A DNA stretch of 64,000 nucleotides from Adiantum capillus-veneris. Taxonomy: Eukaryota; Streptophyta; Polypodiopsida; Polypodiales; Pteridaceae. Below the pieces are notes generated by a model, which saw nothing but the letters and a program-made list of their open reading frames with translations, made no database searches and was not told the origin of the DNA. The stretch lies in assembly GCA_014529385.2 (NCBI GenBank), contig CM043969.1:25311946-25375945 (forward strand), written 5' to 3'. Below, in pieces: positions 1 through 11,152 of this stretch (position 1 is its first letter; each line of letters starts with the position of its first letter). A program made the position numbers and the translations under genes.

Positions 1-660
1 CTGTTCTCCTTTAGATATCATCTAGCTTGTGTGATCTGGTAATCTCATACTTTGATATCGATATTTGGTGTCATCCCTATCTAACCTGTCTATACCAGAT
101 GTTCTCGGATCTGATGTTGGACGAGTTGTCAGTCTCACCTGAAACTCTACCATCTCAACTAATTGGTCTCTTCCCTTGATTTGATTGAGTAAATTTTTCA
201 TGCTATCGTTGTCATTGTTAACATTTGTTCTATCTTTTTGGCCCCATATTTCTTGGATAATTCCTCTAGTCCCATGGCTCTTTTCCACCTTTTTGGTGTT
301 ATTTGTCCTAACCTAGATCTTTCTATTTGGTCCTTGTATAGTCAATACCTTGCCATCATAATCATGTATGGCCCTTGCATTTCTTGACCATGATCTATCT
401 AACAACACCTTCTAGGCACCTTGTATACCTTACCAAAAAGTTGGTTTTGAACTTCTCAAAATTGAATTTGATCTCAAGATTTTTAACTAACCCTTTAGCT
501 TGCACAATTTGCTAATTTGTCATCCTTATTCTAAAAGGTGTAGGCTTCATTTCCATAATTCCCAATTTCTATTTGACATGATTGCCCAATATGTTAACTC
601 CTACATCTTCATCTAGAATTTAACATCTGGCAGCGGTTCCCACTACTTTCTGGCTTTGTA
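1..660 (-). pseudogene. Ty3/gypsy protease-region relic
   Basis: Reading the minus strand from about 660 down to 300 gives a broken but recognisable gypsy retropepsin and its C-terminal flank. It includes a segment reading VNILGNHVK, then PTPFRIRMTN, then LVKNLEIKF, and finally LLDRSWSRNARAIHDYDGK followed by VLTIQG. The last part corresponds to the 'LGRPWL...DW' end of plant gypsy proteases. In-frame stops and frame changes interrupt it. Below 290 an 88-codon open stretch continues into what would be the linker to reverse transcriptase, but I recognise no motif there. The rest of the element lies to the left of the window or is lost. The residue pattern is seen directly; the family assignment is inference from it. 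Confidence 0.6.
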
Positions 661-1372
661 ATCTATTTAGATTATTGGCACTTTGTTGTCCTTAACATCA
701 TGCCATGATATTGTTATCACTTCAGACTCCTTATGTCTCTGCTTCCCTATGAACTTAGCTACTTCAGGTAGAGTTCTTTTGATGTCATCTAACTCAACAG
801 TCAACATCTAGATTCTTTCACATAATGATGTGTCCAAAGTGCTTTGCCAAGTGGGAAAATGAGAATAAACATGAAATTTTAGTCTAATGGGATTGTGCCA
901 CAAATTGAGGGATTTTTTCGAGCTTGTTTGGGCATTATAAGAAAAACAAGGGAATTTTTGGATTAAAACATGCTAAAAATGGCCATAAAGTGGTCAAAAT
1001 AGCCCTAAATTAGCAAAATAAGGCCCAAAATGCCAGAGAAATGATGGTTCCGTCATTGCTCAAGCTAAGTGTGAGTGTTTAAAGCGAACAATGATCTCTT
1101 TTGTACATCTAATACAGGAGATACCGCAGTTCCAAGCCAGGGTGCTAATGCAGTTTTGCACTGCTTCCAATGCATATTTGAGGCCACCAATTGGGTTTTT
1201 TGACATGGGAGGTAGATATTAACTATGAGAAAAAGCCCAGACGATGGGACAAAGAAATCAAACATCATGAAAAATCTAGGCGACTAACAAGGAAACCAAA
1301 TCATCATGCAAATTTCAGACATGGTGAGAGGTGCAAAGCTTTGAAAATAGAATTTTCTACTTTCAAAGGTAT
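661..1372. other. AT-rich stretch with no gene seen
   Basis: No open frame resembles a known protein and no terminal repeats are visible. It separates two relics of opposite orientation, so it probably hides a junction between unrelated insertions. Confidence 0.4.
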
Positions 1373-2640
1373 GATCCAGATGTTCACATTCAGGCTTTTG
1401 AGAAATATGCTGATGTGAAAGATATATATGAAGATGATTGGGTTGAATATTTTCCATAGACTTTGAAAGATGCCGCACAAATATTGTAGTATCATTATCC
1501 AATATGCAAACTCATAAGATATAGTAAGATAAAGAAATATTTCTTGCTAGAATTTGGTGAGAACCAAGGGGATATGAATATTTCTCCAAATTGAATAAAA
1601 TCCATCAAGGTAAGCTCTCAGTTATAAGCAATGTAGAGAAGATAAAAAGAGCTAACCAGATAATTGAATGAGTCGCCATTGGAGAAGCATATGCAAGCTT
1701 AATTCTTAGTGGCTTCAAGAGCAAGAAGATCAGAGAACAAGAGGTACCGACACCTACTAGAAATTTTAATAATTTGTTGCAAAGAGCTCTGAAACTCAAG
1801 CAGTAGGATAAGAAGAATAAGGGATAGTAAGGGAAATCAAGTTCTAGATCTACAAGTCTACAATTAAAGATTCATCAAAACCAGCTCCAATTCTTCAAAT
1901 GACAAGGAGTTAGAAAACACATCCAAGAGCAACAAGAAACGTATGTGGAGTAGCAAGATTGAGGAATTATCCTAACAAATTTTTGAGATCTCTAGGAGGG
2001 CAAAAGCATGAAATGGGTCATTATTTTCTACCTTCCAAGTACTTTCAAGAAAAATGGTCACATGGTAAATTATTCTTGAAAAAATTAAAAACTATTGGAG
2101 ATTACATGTATACATTTGTCTCATCCTCAAAAGCTTTCTCCTCATATGTGGCACATCATGTACATCTCTATTTTAAACATTTAGTTGAGTGTCTATATGT
2201 GCACAAGGTAGTGTCAAAGACACTACTTCTTGACCACCTTTTCATGTTTTCACCAAGGACCAGACCTCCAATTGGGAAAGTAGAGACCCGGTGTATAAAA
2301 TGTAAACCCAAAGAGCATTGGTGTAATGAGTGTTGTCAGTGTATATATTGCAAAGATTTTGGAGACTTGTGGAATAACTTTAAGATTAGAATACATCACT
2401 TTAACAAGGGAAGGATATCTCTATGATAGCATTGACCAGTCTAGAGCTTATTTATAGCAAGAGAAGGCATCTAAAAATGCAAAGAATAGAGCCAATACTA
2501 GTGGTATGGCCGAAATAGCTAGGTACTCTAATTTTTTTTATCAAGGATATGATATGAATAATTTACTAGACAAAACTTTAGTCACTACACATGTGGAAAG
2601 TACGGATACTTTGCAATGAAATGTCTACAGGCAAGAGAGG
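1373..2640 (+). pseudogene. Ty3/gypsy gag relic
   Basis: On the plus strand, around 1,373-1,600, a gag capsid core can be read through stops: DPDVHIQAFEKYADVKDIY, then EDDWVEYFP, TLKDAAQIL, KKYFLLEFGENQGDMN. It continues at about 1,590-1,806 with KLNKIHQGKLSV, EAYASLILSGFKSKKIREQ and NNLLQRALKLKQ. Together these match the Retrotrans_gag pattern (an F-P-x-x-L-x-x-A core followed by a helical tail). Near 2,586-2,623 a damaged zinc knuckle follows (CGKYGYFAMKC, first Cys and His lost). Between the two, at 2,290-2,360, is a cysteine cluster (CIKC...WCNECCQCIYC) that I cannot assign. Many stops and frameshifts; no pol was seen downstream. Non-functional. Confidence 0.7.
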
Positions 2641-3697
2641 GACAACCTTTCTTGCAAACGTCTCCCTTTGCAGCAGCTCCTCGTGGACTAACGAGTTTTG
2701 ACATTCGTCGCAGGTGGGACTTCTTCACCTAAGACTTCACACGGTTTCTTGATGACCCTTCACCAGAATTTGAGGCAGCTTGCTTCAAAGTTCACATATG
2801 TTCCTTGCAGCTAGAGGGATAGAGGCCGTGGACACAGGGGTTGGTTTCTCTTTTCCCCTATGTGACAAGGACCAGTCTCAGTGGACTCTGGACTTAGTGG
2901 TGGAGTGGTTGCATGCAGATGCCCTCAAATTCTCTACCACATGGGAGACTTGGGGGTTACAGACCTGGTACAGACTTTGTGGCCATTGGCCAAGCTCTCA
3001 GTCATCTTATCCTATTTTGGGAGGTGGCTCTCTAAGAGTGCCATCCGTAAACACATCTTGAAACTCATTTAGGAAACTAAATCATTCTAACTCCTCTTTA
3101 CTTTCATTTTTTATCTCATTAGGAACACGTGCATCTTTCTTAAACTCTTTGAAATAAACCATGTAACAAGAAAGAGAACTTTTTATTGCTTTGTCTAAAT
3201 CTTGAGTCTTTAATGAAGACGTCACTTTCATTAATCTGATGTATGTGACCATCTGCACATGATGATATTTCCAAAATACTGTCAAGATACATTCTTTTTG
3301 AGTGGCACGCATAATAATTTTCTTTTGCTCTAGCAGCATTTTTGCACTGGACAATAAAAAACACATATCAAATATAGTTTCATGGGTGCACTGGCACTCT
3401 CACACTAGTTTAGGCAAACCATAACCGTGACTTGAAGAGTTCAAAAAAATGTGCACGATTATATTGATACACATTGAAAACCATTTTCACTTTAAGATGC
3501 TATGTATACATACATGAGGACTCCTAGACAGAGAAGGTTGCCCTGCGCACGGCATGCTCTTCTTGGGCTTGGGCTAAACAGTATTTGCAATCACGTCTAT
3601 CTCGGGGACGCTCGGATGAGGATTATTCCCCATCCAAGCTGGCCTCAAAGATAGCGCGGTTAGCGGCTGCTATAGCACCAGTACTTTCTTGGCCTCC
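2641..3697. other. Unassigned sequence upstream of a LINE relic
   Basis: A 93-codon open stretch lies at 2,780-3,061, but nothing in it is recognisable. It could be degraded ORF1 or 5' UTR of the LINE whose endonuclease starts at 3,698. No terminal repeats or RNA genes are visible. Confidence 0.3.
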
Positions 3698-4690
3698 ATG
3701 AGGATTGTCTCATGGAACGTGCAAGGATTAGGTGGGCCCCAGTTTCAGCGTCAACGGGGTTGTTTGCATCAAGAGCTTCAATGATGCTTATGGGCGGAGA
3801 GTTTGATCTTCTTATGTTGTAGGAGCATTGTCTTTGTGAGAGCCACATTAGACGAGGTGGTCATCTTTTGCGCAGGTGATATGAGACATTTTGGTCAGCT
3901 TCTTTGGACCTTGTGGTATCCAAGGAGGGGTATATATGACTATTGCGGATTCTTGGCAGCAGGCCATTGCGGGCATAGGTATTCTTGTGTCAGGTAGGGC
4001 CTAGTGGATTACTATGCAGGTTCACGGCTTCCATGGGCTTCTTGAACATCTATGCGCCCAATATGGCAAGTGCATGTCCAGAGTTTTAGTCTCACATTAT
4101 AGAGTCTTTGCCGTATGCAAAAAAATGGTGCATTGGGGGTGACTTCAACATATTGGAGGACCCCTCTTGACAGGATTGGAGGTAGCCATGTTACTATGCA
4201 CGGGGCTAAGTTGGCAGCTTGGGAGAGGCTATGTATGACTTTGAGGGTCTCGGATGTTTCGCAGCACTCTGGCTTTGTGAGGCTCCCAGACATCTTGGCC
4301 TTCTCTCTCTCGGACTGTAGAGTGGGAGGAGTGAACCTATCTCAAATAGATCGATTCTACGCCAGTGACCACATCTGTGACTTAAGTGGGATAGTTTTCA
4401 TTTTAGCTGGGACATGTTTTCCAGACCATGCACCAGTGATCCTCACTATGACAGAAAGATAAAGGAGGAGGAGCACGATGCTACGCATCCCTGAGAGGAT
4501 TGTGTTGGACTCAGAGCTCAGAGAGCGAGTGGTGGCTCTTTGGACAGAGGTATTGGACACGCAGGACTCTCTTGTTGACAGAGTGGCATATGGCTTTGCT
4601 CAACTTAGCCGTTTCTTTCTGTAGGAGTCTACGACTCCCCTAGCTACAACTAGGGAGGACGAGCAGCGTCTCCGGCAGTCTTCAACTTTC
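3698..4690 (+). pseudogene. L1-type LINE ORF2 relic: APE-like endonuclease domain
   Basis: The frame opens with MRIVSWNVQGLGGPQFQR, the usual start of an L1-clade ORF2 endonuclease (the Asn of SWN is a conserved active-site residue). At 4,138-4,149 the hallmark G-D-F-N motif appears within WCIGGDFNILEDP. At about 4,340-4,445 come SQIDRFYASDH and FPDHAPVIL, matching the C-terminal 'RLDRFLVS...SDHxPI' signature. Reading it requires several frame changes and passes stops. The sequence after 4,470 resembles the linker towards reverse transcriptase and fades by about 4,700. No reverse transcriptase follows, so the element is truncated at its 3' end or rearranged. The endonuclease normally nicks target DNA for target-primed reverse transcription. 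This copy is dead. Confidence 0.75.
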
Positions 4691-4699
4691 TCGCCAGTC

Positions 4700-5130
4700 A
4701 TTTTTCAAGTTTTAAAGTGCCCCAATTGGAGTTGTGCTCATTAGGTTACGACTAGTTCTCTACAGGGTTATGGCTATGGCAGCCTAGTGGCAAATTGTGT
4801 ATAGGCAGATTGGGAGGGCATGCATCTATGAATTGTGGAATTGATGTTGAAGTTATGGGTTTGTGATGCTTGATTGTGAAAGGAGAGGCTCTTGTCTTCA
4901 TCTGCATTGGTCGGCGTGTGCTGTAAATCCGTGCTTTGACAGGGTTTTGCTCCTATGTGACATAGTCTCTTGGGTGGGCGACGGCTAGTAAATTCCCAAG
5001 GGTCTACTCTTATTGGACTTGTGGTGTTTCAAAAGGATTTGGCAAAGCTTTTTGTGTCTTGTAGTTCTCTTTCAACGCTCTTGGGTGACATCACTATAGA
5101 GGTGTTTCAGTTTGCTTGTTTCCCAACAAC
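4700..5130. other. Unassigned intervening sequence
   Basis: I see nothing recognisable. It may be heavily decayed LINE sequence. Confidence 0.25.
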
Positions 5131-5213
5131 GTGAAGAGAAAAGATGCTCACCAATACACGAGGCTAACTTTGCTCAAAAAATGGTTGCAGCCTGTGTGAA
5201 CTAAGGAGAGAGC

Positions 5214-5249
<36 letters not shown>

Positions 5250-5447
5250 AAAACCATATCGAAGAGTGACGTTTTTTAATTTGGACTACCGTATTGATCG
5301 ATATCGATATTGAACAATATAGTGTCGATTGAAAGACTATCGATCAATCAACTATGTATCAAAAGAATATAAACGTGAAGAGAAAAGATGCTCACCAATA
5401 CACGAGTCTAACTTTGCTCAAAAAACGGTTGTAGCCTGTGTGAACTA

Positions 5448-5493
<46 letters not shown>

Positions 5494-5632
5494 AAAACCA
5501 TATCGAAGAGTGATGTTTTTTAATTTGGACTACTGTATTGATCGATAGTCTTTTGATCGATATCGATATTGAACGATATAGTGTCGATTGAAAGACTATC
5601 AATCAATAAGCTATCTATCGAAAGAATATAAA
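5131..5632 (+). repeat. Imperfect tandem duplication (~250 bp x 2) with (GA)n tract
   Basis: Copy 1 (5,131-5,374) and copy 2 (5,375-5,632) both begin GTGAAGAGAAAAGATGCTCA and both end in AAAGAATATAAA. Each contains a GA microsatellite (about 5,213-5,246 and 5,451-5,491) followed by a cluster of ATCGAT/ATCGATAT motifs. Copy 2 has an extra 14 bases that complete an inverted repeat (left arm 5,537-5,553, right arm 5,591-5,607). No protein is encoded. The origin is unknown. Confidence 0.85.
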
Positions 5633-5739
5633 TTATTCAAAAATACCACGTATTATACGAGAATAGGTGAATAATGACGATTTATTAAGTATAAATTGCA
5701 TTATTTGATCGAATAAATGTAGCCCTGTCACTCACAATT

Positions 5740-6460
5740 GTGCATTCTGAAAGCAAAATATTTCCAAGTATTATTTTGCCAACACGCTCTTTGACTTCAA
5801 TGTAACATTTTTCCAAGAAAACCCTTGCGTATTGTGTGATAAGAAGGAGCTGAAAATCCTGGGCCAGACTAACCGAGTTTTTTCCAAGAGGCCTTCCAAT
5901 GATTGTTTTCTACCATGACTAGAGCACTTCTAGTAAATAATATTGCTTTAGCGAGTGCAGATTGTGCTTCTTCTAGAGACTGCATCCGAAAGCTTTGATG
6001 CAATGATTTTTGACACATTTGACCAAGTCCACCTTCATTGTGATGCTAAAAATAAACACTCCTTGACATTTCCTCCCCCTATGCAGGCTGTTCTCCAAGG
6101 TTAGTTGGTGTCACCACAGGATCAGTAGAGTTAATATTTGACTATGATTGCTCTTGACTTGCATCCATAACAAATCTAGATATCTACTGTCTCTTGCCAC
6201 CTTTTTTGGCAAGATCTTCTCTCAAATGCTTTGCAATTGCAAGTGTTTGAGGATGTTCACATTTCTTACAACTGTTTTTAATGCTACCCAAAAAATGGTC
6301 CCTAATACGTGGTGCACCACTTGATTTTGTTGTGAAGCAAAATTTACATTGCCACTCCATATATCGGCCGCATATGTTGTGAGCATAATCCCAGTATTTG
6401 CCGGAGCTGTTTTATTATTTGGCCTCTTTGTACCACTTGTACCGACATTTTGCTCCATTG
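5740..6460 (-). pseudogene. hAT-like transposase relic with BED zinc finger
   Basis: Reading the minus strand from about 6,362 down gives WQCKFCFTTKSSGAPRIRDH, then FLG and SCKKCEHP. This is a BED-type zinc finger (C-x2-C, His, then C-x2-C) as found at the N-terminus of plant hAT transposases. Further on, through two or more stops, ALVMVENNHWK and FSAPSYHTIRKGFLGKML resemble the DUF659 segment of BED/hAT proteins, where a proline-glycine turn is followed by a lysine- and leucine-rich helix. No hAT C-terminal dimerisation domain, terminal inverted repeats or 8-bp duplications were found, so only the N-terminal third survives. The zinc finger is seen directly; the hAT assignment is inference. 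Confidence 0.6.
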
Positions 6461-6540
6461 ATTTTAAATTAAAACTGAAGACAAAAGAACTAGATGTTCA
6501 ATTTTTAAAACATTTTTCTTCTTTTCATTATATTTAAAAA

Positions 6541-8340
6541 CCATTCACTAGGAAAGTAATCAAATTTGCACGTTATGACATTTGCAATGCATGCTAGTCA
6601 ATCCATATATCGATCATGTATGAGCAGACATAAACATTGCAATGTACTCTCTGCACGGCATAATAAATACAACAATTATATGAATTTCTCAATGCAATTA
6701 TTATCATGATAATTATTTATACATCCTCTTTGATTTACAAACAATAAGACACATCTAATTTCAAATGCTACAAAGAATAATTAACTTCTACACTGAACGA
6801 TGTCAATTATTTGCAAAAAAAACACGAAAGCAATTATATCTATGATTGGTCATGTTATGCACTAATAGTCTTTCATAATGCATAATGCACTCTTTATATA
6901 AACCAATGCATGAAATAACGCAAAGAAATCTGCAATATAATCACACATTTGAGGACTACTTGTACCCAGTCAAGGATTGTAGACCCCTTATGCAACCAAT
7001 TCAATATATAGAATCTATTTTCACCCAATTAAGGATTATAGCTCTTATATTATGTAGTGACAATGTATATCAACTCAAATCTATGATGGTGAAAAATGCA
7101 AGACTTCAAGGATCTTTATATTCCCAGTACACTAGTACAGGACATCCAACCCTTGACTATCGACTCATCATTTACATATGCTCACCTTCTAAAACCAATT
7201 ACAGCCTTCACTTGGACCAATGGCTTCATGGCAAAGATCACGACTCTCCAAATTTTCAATTGTTTTGGTTTTGTACCTTTATGTTTGGTAAAGGAATTAA
7301 ATATTTTTAGAAGTGGCTACCAATATTAAGAATCAAGTTCAGCCCAAAAAAAGGACCTATGACTCTATAACCTTAGGTCAACTCACTAGGTGATGATTTA
7401 ACCCGGCACTCGGATACACTCCCCAGGGATATTCCTAGTCAAAGCACCACAGTAAGCACAAGGTTTACTTTATATAATTATGTCCGCTGAGTTCTTTTAT
7501 TTTCTTGACAGGCCCGTTGATGGGGGCTTTTCACAAGCAAAGCTCCCATACCCCTCTTCTCTCGTCCCCACCCCATGAAAACCCCCTCTTAGGGAGGGAG
7601 TGATAAAAGGCATTGGAAAAAGTAAGAAAAAAAATAAAGTATGATTATGTAAATATATGAGAAAGGTAAAATAGGCCACCTCATGCCTGCGGGGCAGCCC
7701 ATCCCCACCTTGCCTCCTTTTGCTTCACTGTTGCCCCGCCGTGTGTCCCTTTTCCTCTCCTCCACTCGAAAGGTCAACCCCCTCTCTCTTCCCCTTGTCC
7801 TTTCTCCTTTCTCTCTCCCCTCAAGCTACCCCACCTCTCACCAATAATGCATTCTAACTCACCAATAATGCACCCTAACTCACATGCAACTTACCCTATC
7901 TTCCAAATAGTATACCCCACCCCCCCTTTCTCTCTTCTATCATATCCCATGACCCAAATACCCCCCTCTCTCTCTAAAGGGCGCCATGTCTCTTGTCTTG
8001 TAGCTAAATAACCTCCCCCACACTCACACACACTCAGTTTCACTGAAAAAGGTGTCCACAGACCCATCCCCACCCGGTGGTTACCTGATTTTTCTTGTGT
8101 TTACACACATCTGCACACATATTCACCTCTGAACACACTATCCTCTCTCCCCTCTTGTAATTACTTTATTCTCCATGTCACCTCTCACTTTTTTTCATCA
8201 ACCCATCTCTCTCTCTCTTAGTCTCTCTCTCATGAGACTGCTGTTCTGGCACATATACACACAGCCAGACAAGTGGGGCCCACAGTCACATGGCCTATGT
8301 AGATAATGATTTCTTCATTTCTAAATTCTATAATTTCTCC
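6541..8340. other. Unassigned A/T- then C/T-rich sequence
   Basis: From 6,540 to 7,480 the sequence is AT-rich with only random open frames. From 7,490 to 8,230 the plus strand is strongly pyrimidine-rich (many CCCC, CTCT and CCACC runs). No protein family or terminal repeat is recognisable. Confidence 0.3.
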
Positions 8341-8352
8341 CCCCTCCTCCCC

Positions 8353-8360
8353 TATATAAA
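8353..8360 (+). promoter_or_regulatory. Candidate TATA box
   Basis: The sequence CCTATATAAATAGGGG is a strong plant TATA match. It is followed by an A/C-rich stretch with (CA)n and, about 300 bases later, by AATAAA at 8,666-8,671. The spacing suits the U3/R region of an LTR or a short transcription unit. No partner LTR was found in the window. Confidence 0.35.
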
Positions 8361-8671
8361 TAGGGGTCACCATCACACTAAAGACACACACAACATCACC
8401 AAAGAACACACTATGCATTGTGTGTGCCTAGTGCACACACACACACACACACACCATTACCATCACCGCAATCACCATGCTTGTCTTGAGCATGACCTCT
8501 ACACCCTTGGCTATGGAAGATGAAGGGCAACTAAATGAAGGATGATGGCCATAACCCTTGTGCGAGTCTTCGCCATCAACTTCCACCTATCCGCCATGTG
8601 CTCTACCACTCTCTCCCTTCTCATTCCCCTACCCTATGCTCCCCATTTCATCGCCTTATTCTCTAAATAAA

Positions 8672-9355
8672 GCTTGAGGTTTTGTGAGTATGTTTTCTTG
8701 CAATGTTTTGCCCATGTGAGGTGTGCGGAATCGCCACCTAGTCTTGTGTTTGGAGTGAGCTTGTGTATATGTGAAGGGTGTGCGGATTCGCCATCCTTTT
8801 GTGGTGCCTAAGTACTAAGCCGCTATACCCCCTCCCTCACTCTCTCTCTCTCTCTCTCACTTGATCTCATTCCCTTTCCTCTTCATCATTACTCCCAAGC
8901 ATCCATCTCTCTTGGATGAAAACTTTGTTATGATGGTGTGTTGTTTGCGTCCTAGCCGCTGAAGCTAGGTGGTGCCCCTGTTTGCTTTACCATGACAGGC
9001 TCGAGGCATGCCATTCGGTCCCCGGTGTTTTAGAGGCCGTTGGGGTTTGGGTTCGCTTTGCTCCCGTCATCGTCAGGCAATGCCTTTTACCCTGCGGCGG
9101 CCAGTCTCGAGAGCCTCGCTAGTACCCTTCTCGCCGGGAAAATATAAAACCCTGGCGGGTCCCTCAAGGAATATGCTTTTACTCGGTGATCTAACCAGCT
9201 CTATGGGTTTTTGTAGGTCATCATCAAAGTCATGTTAACAATTAATGTGATCACATGTTTTTCTTGTGTAATTACTAGAGTTATTAATATAATCACACGA
9301 TCGTGATCACATCAATGAAATCCCTGAATTTGAAAATACCCAAAAAGGAATCCAT
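8672..9355. other. Possible U5/leader of an unidentified element
   Basis: Two near-identical motifs, GTGTGCGGAATCGCCA and GTGTGCGGATTCGCCA, lie about 70 bases apart (around 8,725 and 8,780). A (CT)n tract lies near 8,838-8,858. From 8,950 to 9,170 the sequence is clearly more GC-rich than its surroundings. I recognise no RNA gene or protein in it. Confidence 0.25.
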
Positions 9356-9359
9356 GGTA

Positions 9360-11150
9360 GAATAGCTCTCGTGTCTTGCAACCTAGTTTAATACCCACCA
9401 TTTTCCATTCTTCTTTGGTGTAATAACAACAGGTGAAATCCACTTAGATTCTTTTAGTGGATAGGTAATACCTTCCTTGAGCAACTTGTTAATCTCTTGC
9501 CATAGAGTCTCCTTTTGAATATCTCCCAACCTCTGTACCTTCTAGGCTTTTGGCCTGTATCCGTCCTTGAGCGGGATTCAATTCTCCAGTCCTTTAGCTC
9601 CTCTCAGATGTTTATACTCAACGGAAAAAAAATTGGGATAGGATGCACATAGATCCACATAACCTTCCTTCTATTGCTTGGTTAGATCTGCACCTAGCAT
9701 GTCTTCCACCTCTTTAATCTTTAGACTAAAAACTGGAGCTTTCATACCTTCACTCAAAATTTCAACTAACAGAATATATGGTGACCCCGAACAAATCTGT
9801 GTCCAACTTCAATAGGTCGTCATCACTCTCTTCATCTTTGACATTGGTGGAACCTTCATCGTAAGTTGACTCAATCTCATATTTGTATGTAGTGCTAGAA
9901 TCCCTGTTATCACCCATGCCTCGGGATGAAAGTTGCTCTCCCTGGTATTTAGGTCAAGCACAACCTACCCTCCATTCTCTCGGTCTAGCAAGTTAAATAC
10001 CCCCTTCTCCCAATCCGGTTTGGCCCCAATTGCCAACAACCACGGCCTCCCCAATATAATAGGGTAAACATCTTCACTTGCTTTCATGAAAAAGAAATCA
10101 ATTAAGCATTCAATTCCCATGACCTTTACCTTCACATCGTGCACCACTCCCAAACATCGAGCTTTGGCATGGTTGTCCATCCTCATTTGCACATTGGACT
10201 TGACTATGCTTTTAATACCAATATCCCTCATAGCAGATTCGGTGATCACACAGACCTAAGCACCACCATCAATATATGCTTGCAAATGTTTCTTCTTCTC
10301 AAGCAAAACTTCCACCATTGGAACCACATCGGTTGGACTCCCCACCCTCAAGGCTAGATTCTATACAGCATGCACATCACCTCTTACTCGGGAAGCCTCG
10401 TGTTGACACTGGTTGACCATTGTCTCCTCAATTTGGGGTTTAATGCAAGAAGTTTCTCAAAAGTGATGCCAGCTTTCTAATTTTGAACATCTCTTACTGG
10501 GTCATATTCGAGATTATTGCACCCCAACTGAAAATTTGTTTGTGTAAACTTTTGTCTCGGTCTTCTCTTTCTTGACTCTGGCTACTCTTGGCCTTCGTTC
10601 ATCTTCTCTTTACCTTTCCTTGCTCTAGTTTCTCGTTCTCTTTTGGCCTCTCTTTTTGTCTCTTGCTCTTTTGTTGGCCATAATATTGACCTCTTGCTTG
10701 TCAACACCAATGATATTAACCCTTTTCACAATCATTACCTGGTGGAGCTCGTGGTGCTTGGTTTTCAACTGCTTGCTACTCCCTTTAACCATTAGATTGT
10801 GCTTGCCCCCTGCCTCAACCAAATAGAGGATACATGCGGCCCTTCCCTCGATGGATGAGGGCAATCTGGAGCATAGTGACCTTCCTCTCTGCAATTATAA
10901 CACCTATCGGGAAGTTTCCTAGCCTTGCTTCTTCCTACCCTTGCCTGAGCTCTATCCATAACACTCAAACACAATTCTTGCATTTGCTCATATAAACCTT
11001 GAACCGTACGTACCCATTGTTGAGGAATGATTGCCACCCCTTGATTTGTCTGGTTCTCCACTTGAACTTCTTTCTTCGGCGGACTTGGAGTAGAATTGGG
11101 AACCATTGCCTCATATCCCGGTGCATCATGCTCGATCTTTTTTTTTCAAT
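9360..11150 (-). pseudogene. Ty3/gypsy relic E: zinc knuckle, protease and start of reverse transcriptase
   Basis: In minus-strand order: a gag zinc knuckle at about 10,850-10,910 (CYNCREEGHYAPDC, C-x2-C-x4-H-x4-C); a retropepsin with YIDGGA, one stop (TAG in place of an expected Gln), VCVITES and LGVVHDVKV; then YPIILGRPWLLAIGAKPDW at about 9,990-10,060; then, at about 9,385-9,460, ISPVVITPKKNGKW, the reverse transcriptase fingers motif. The element stops there with no palm domain. Its protease closely resembles those of gypsy A, B and C, so it is an older member of the same lineage. The N-terminal part of its gag lies at 12,555-12,860, beyond an inserted foldback element. Numerous stops and shifts; inactive. 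Confidence 0.8.
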
Positions 11151-11152
11151 TC

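Noticed and set aside
8940-9170. GC-rich block as an rRNA or tRNA fragment
   Set aside because: No conserved rRNA motif or tRNA A/B box and cloverleaf could be found by eye.
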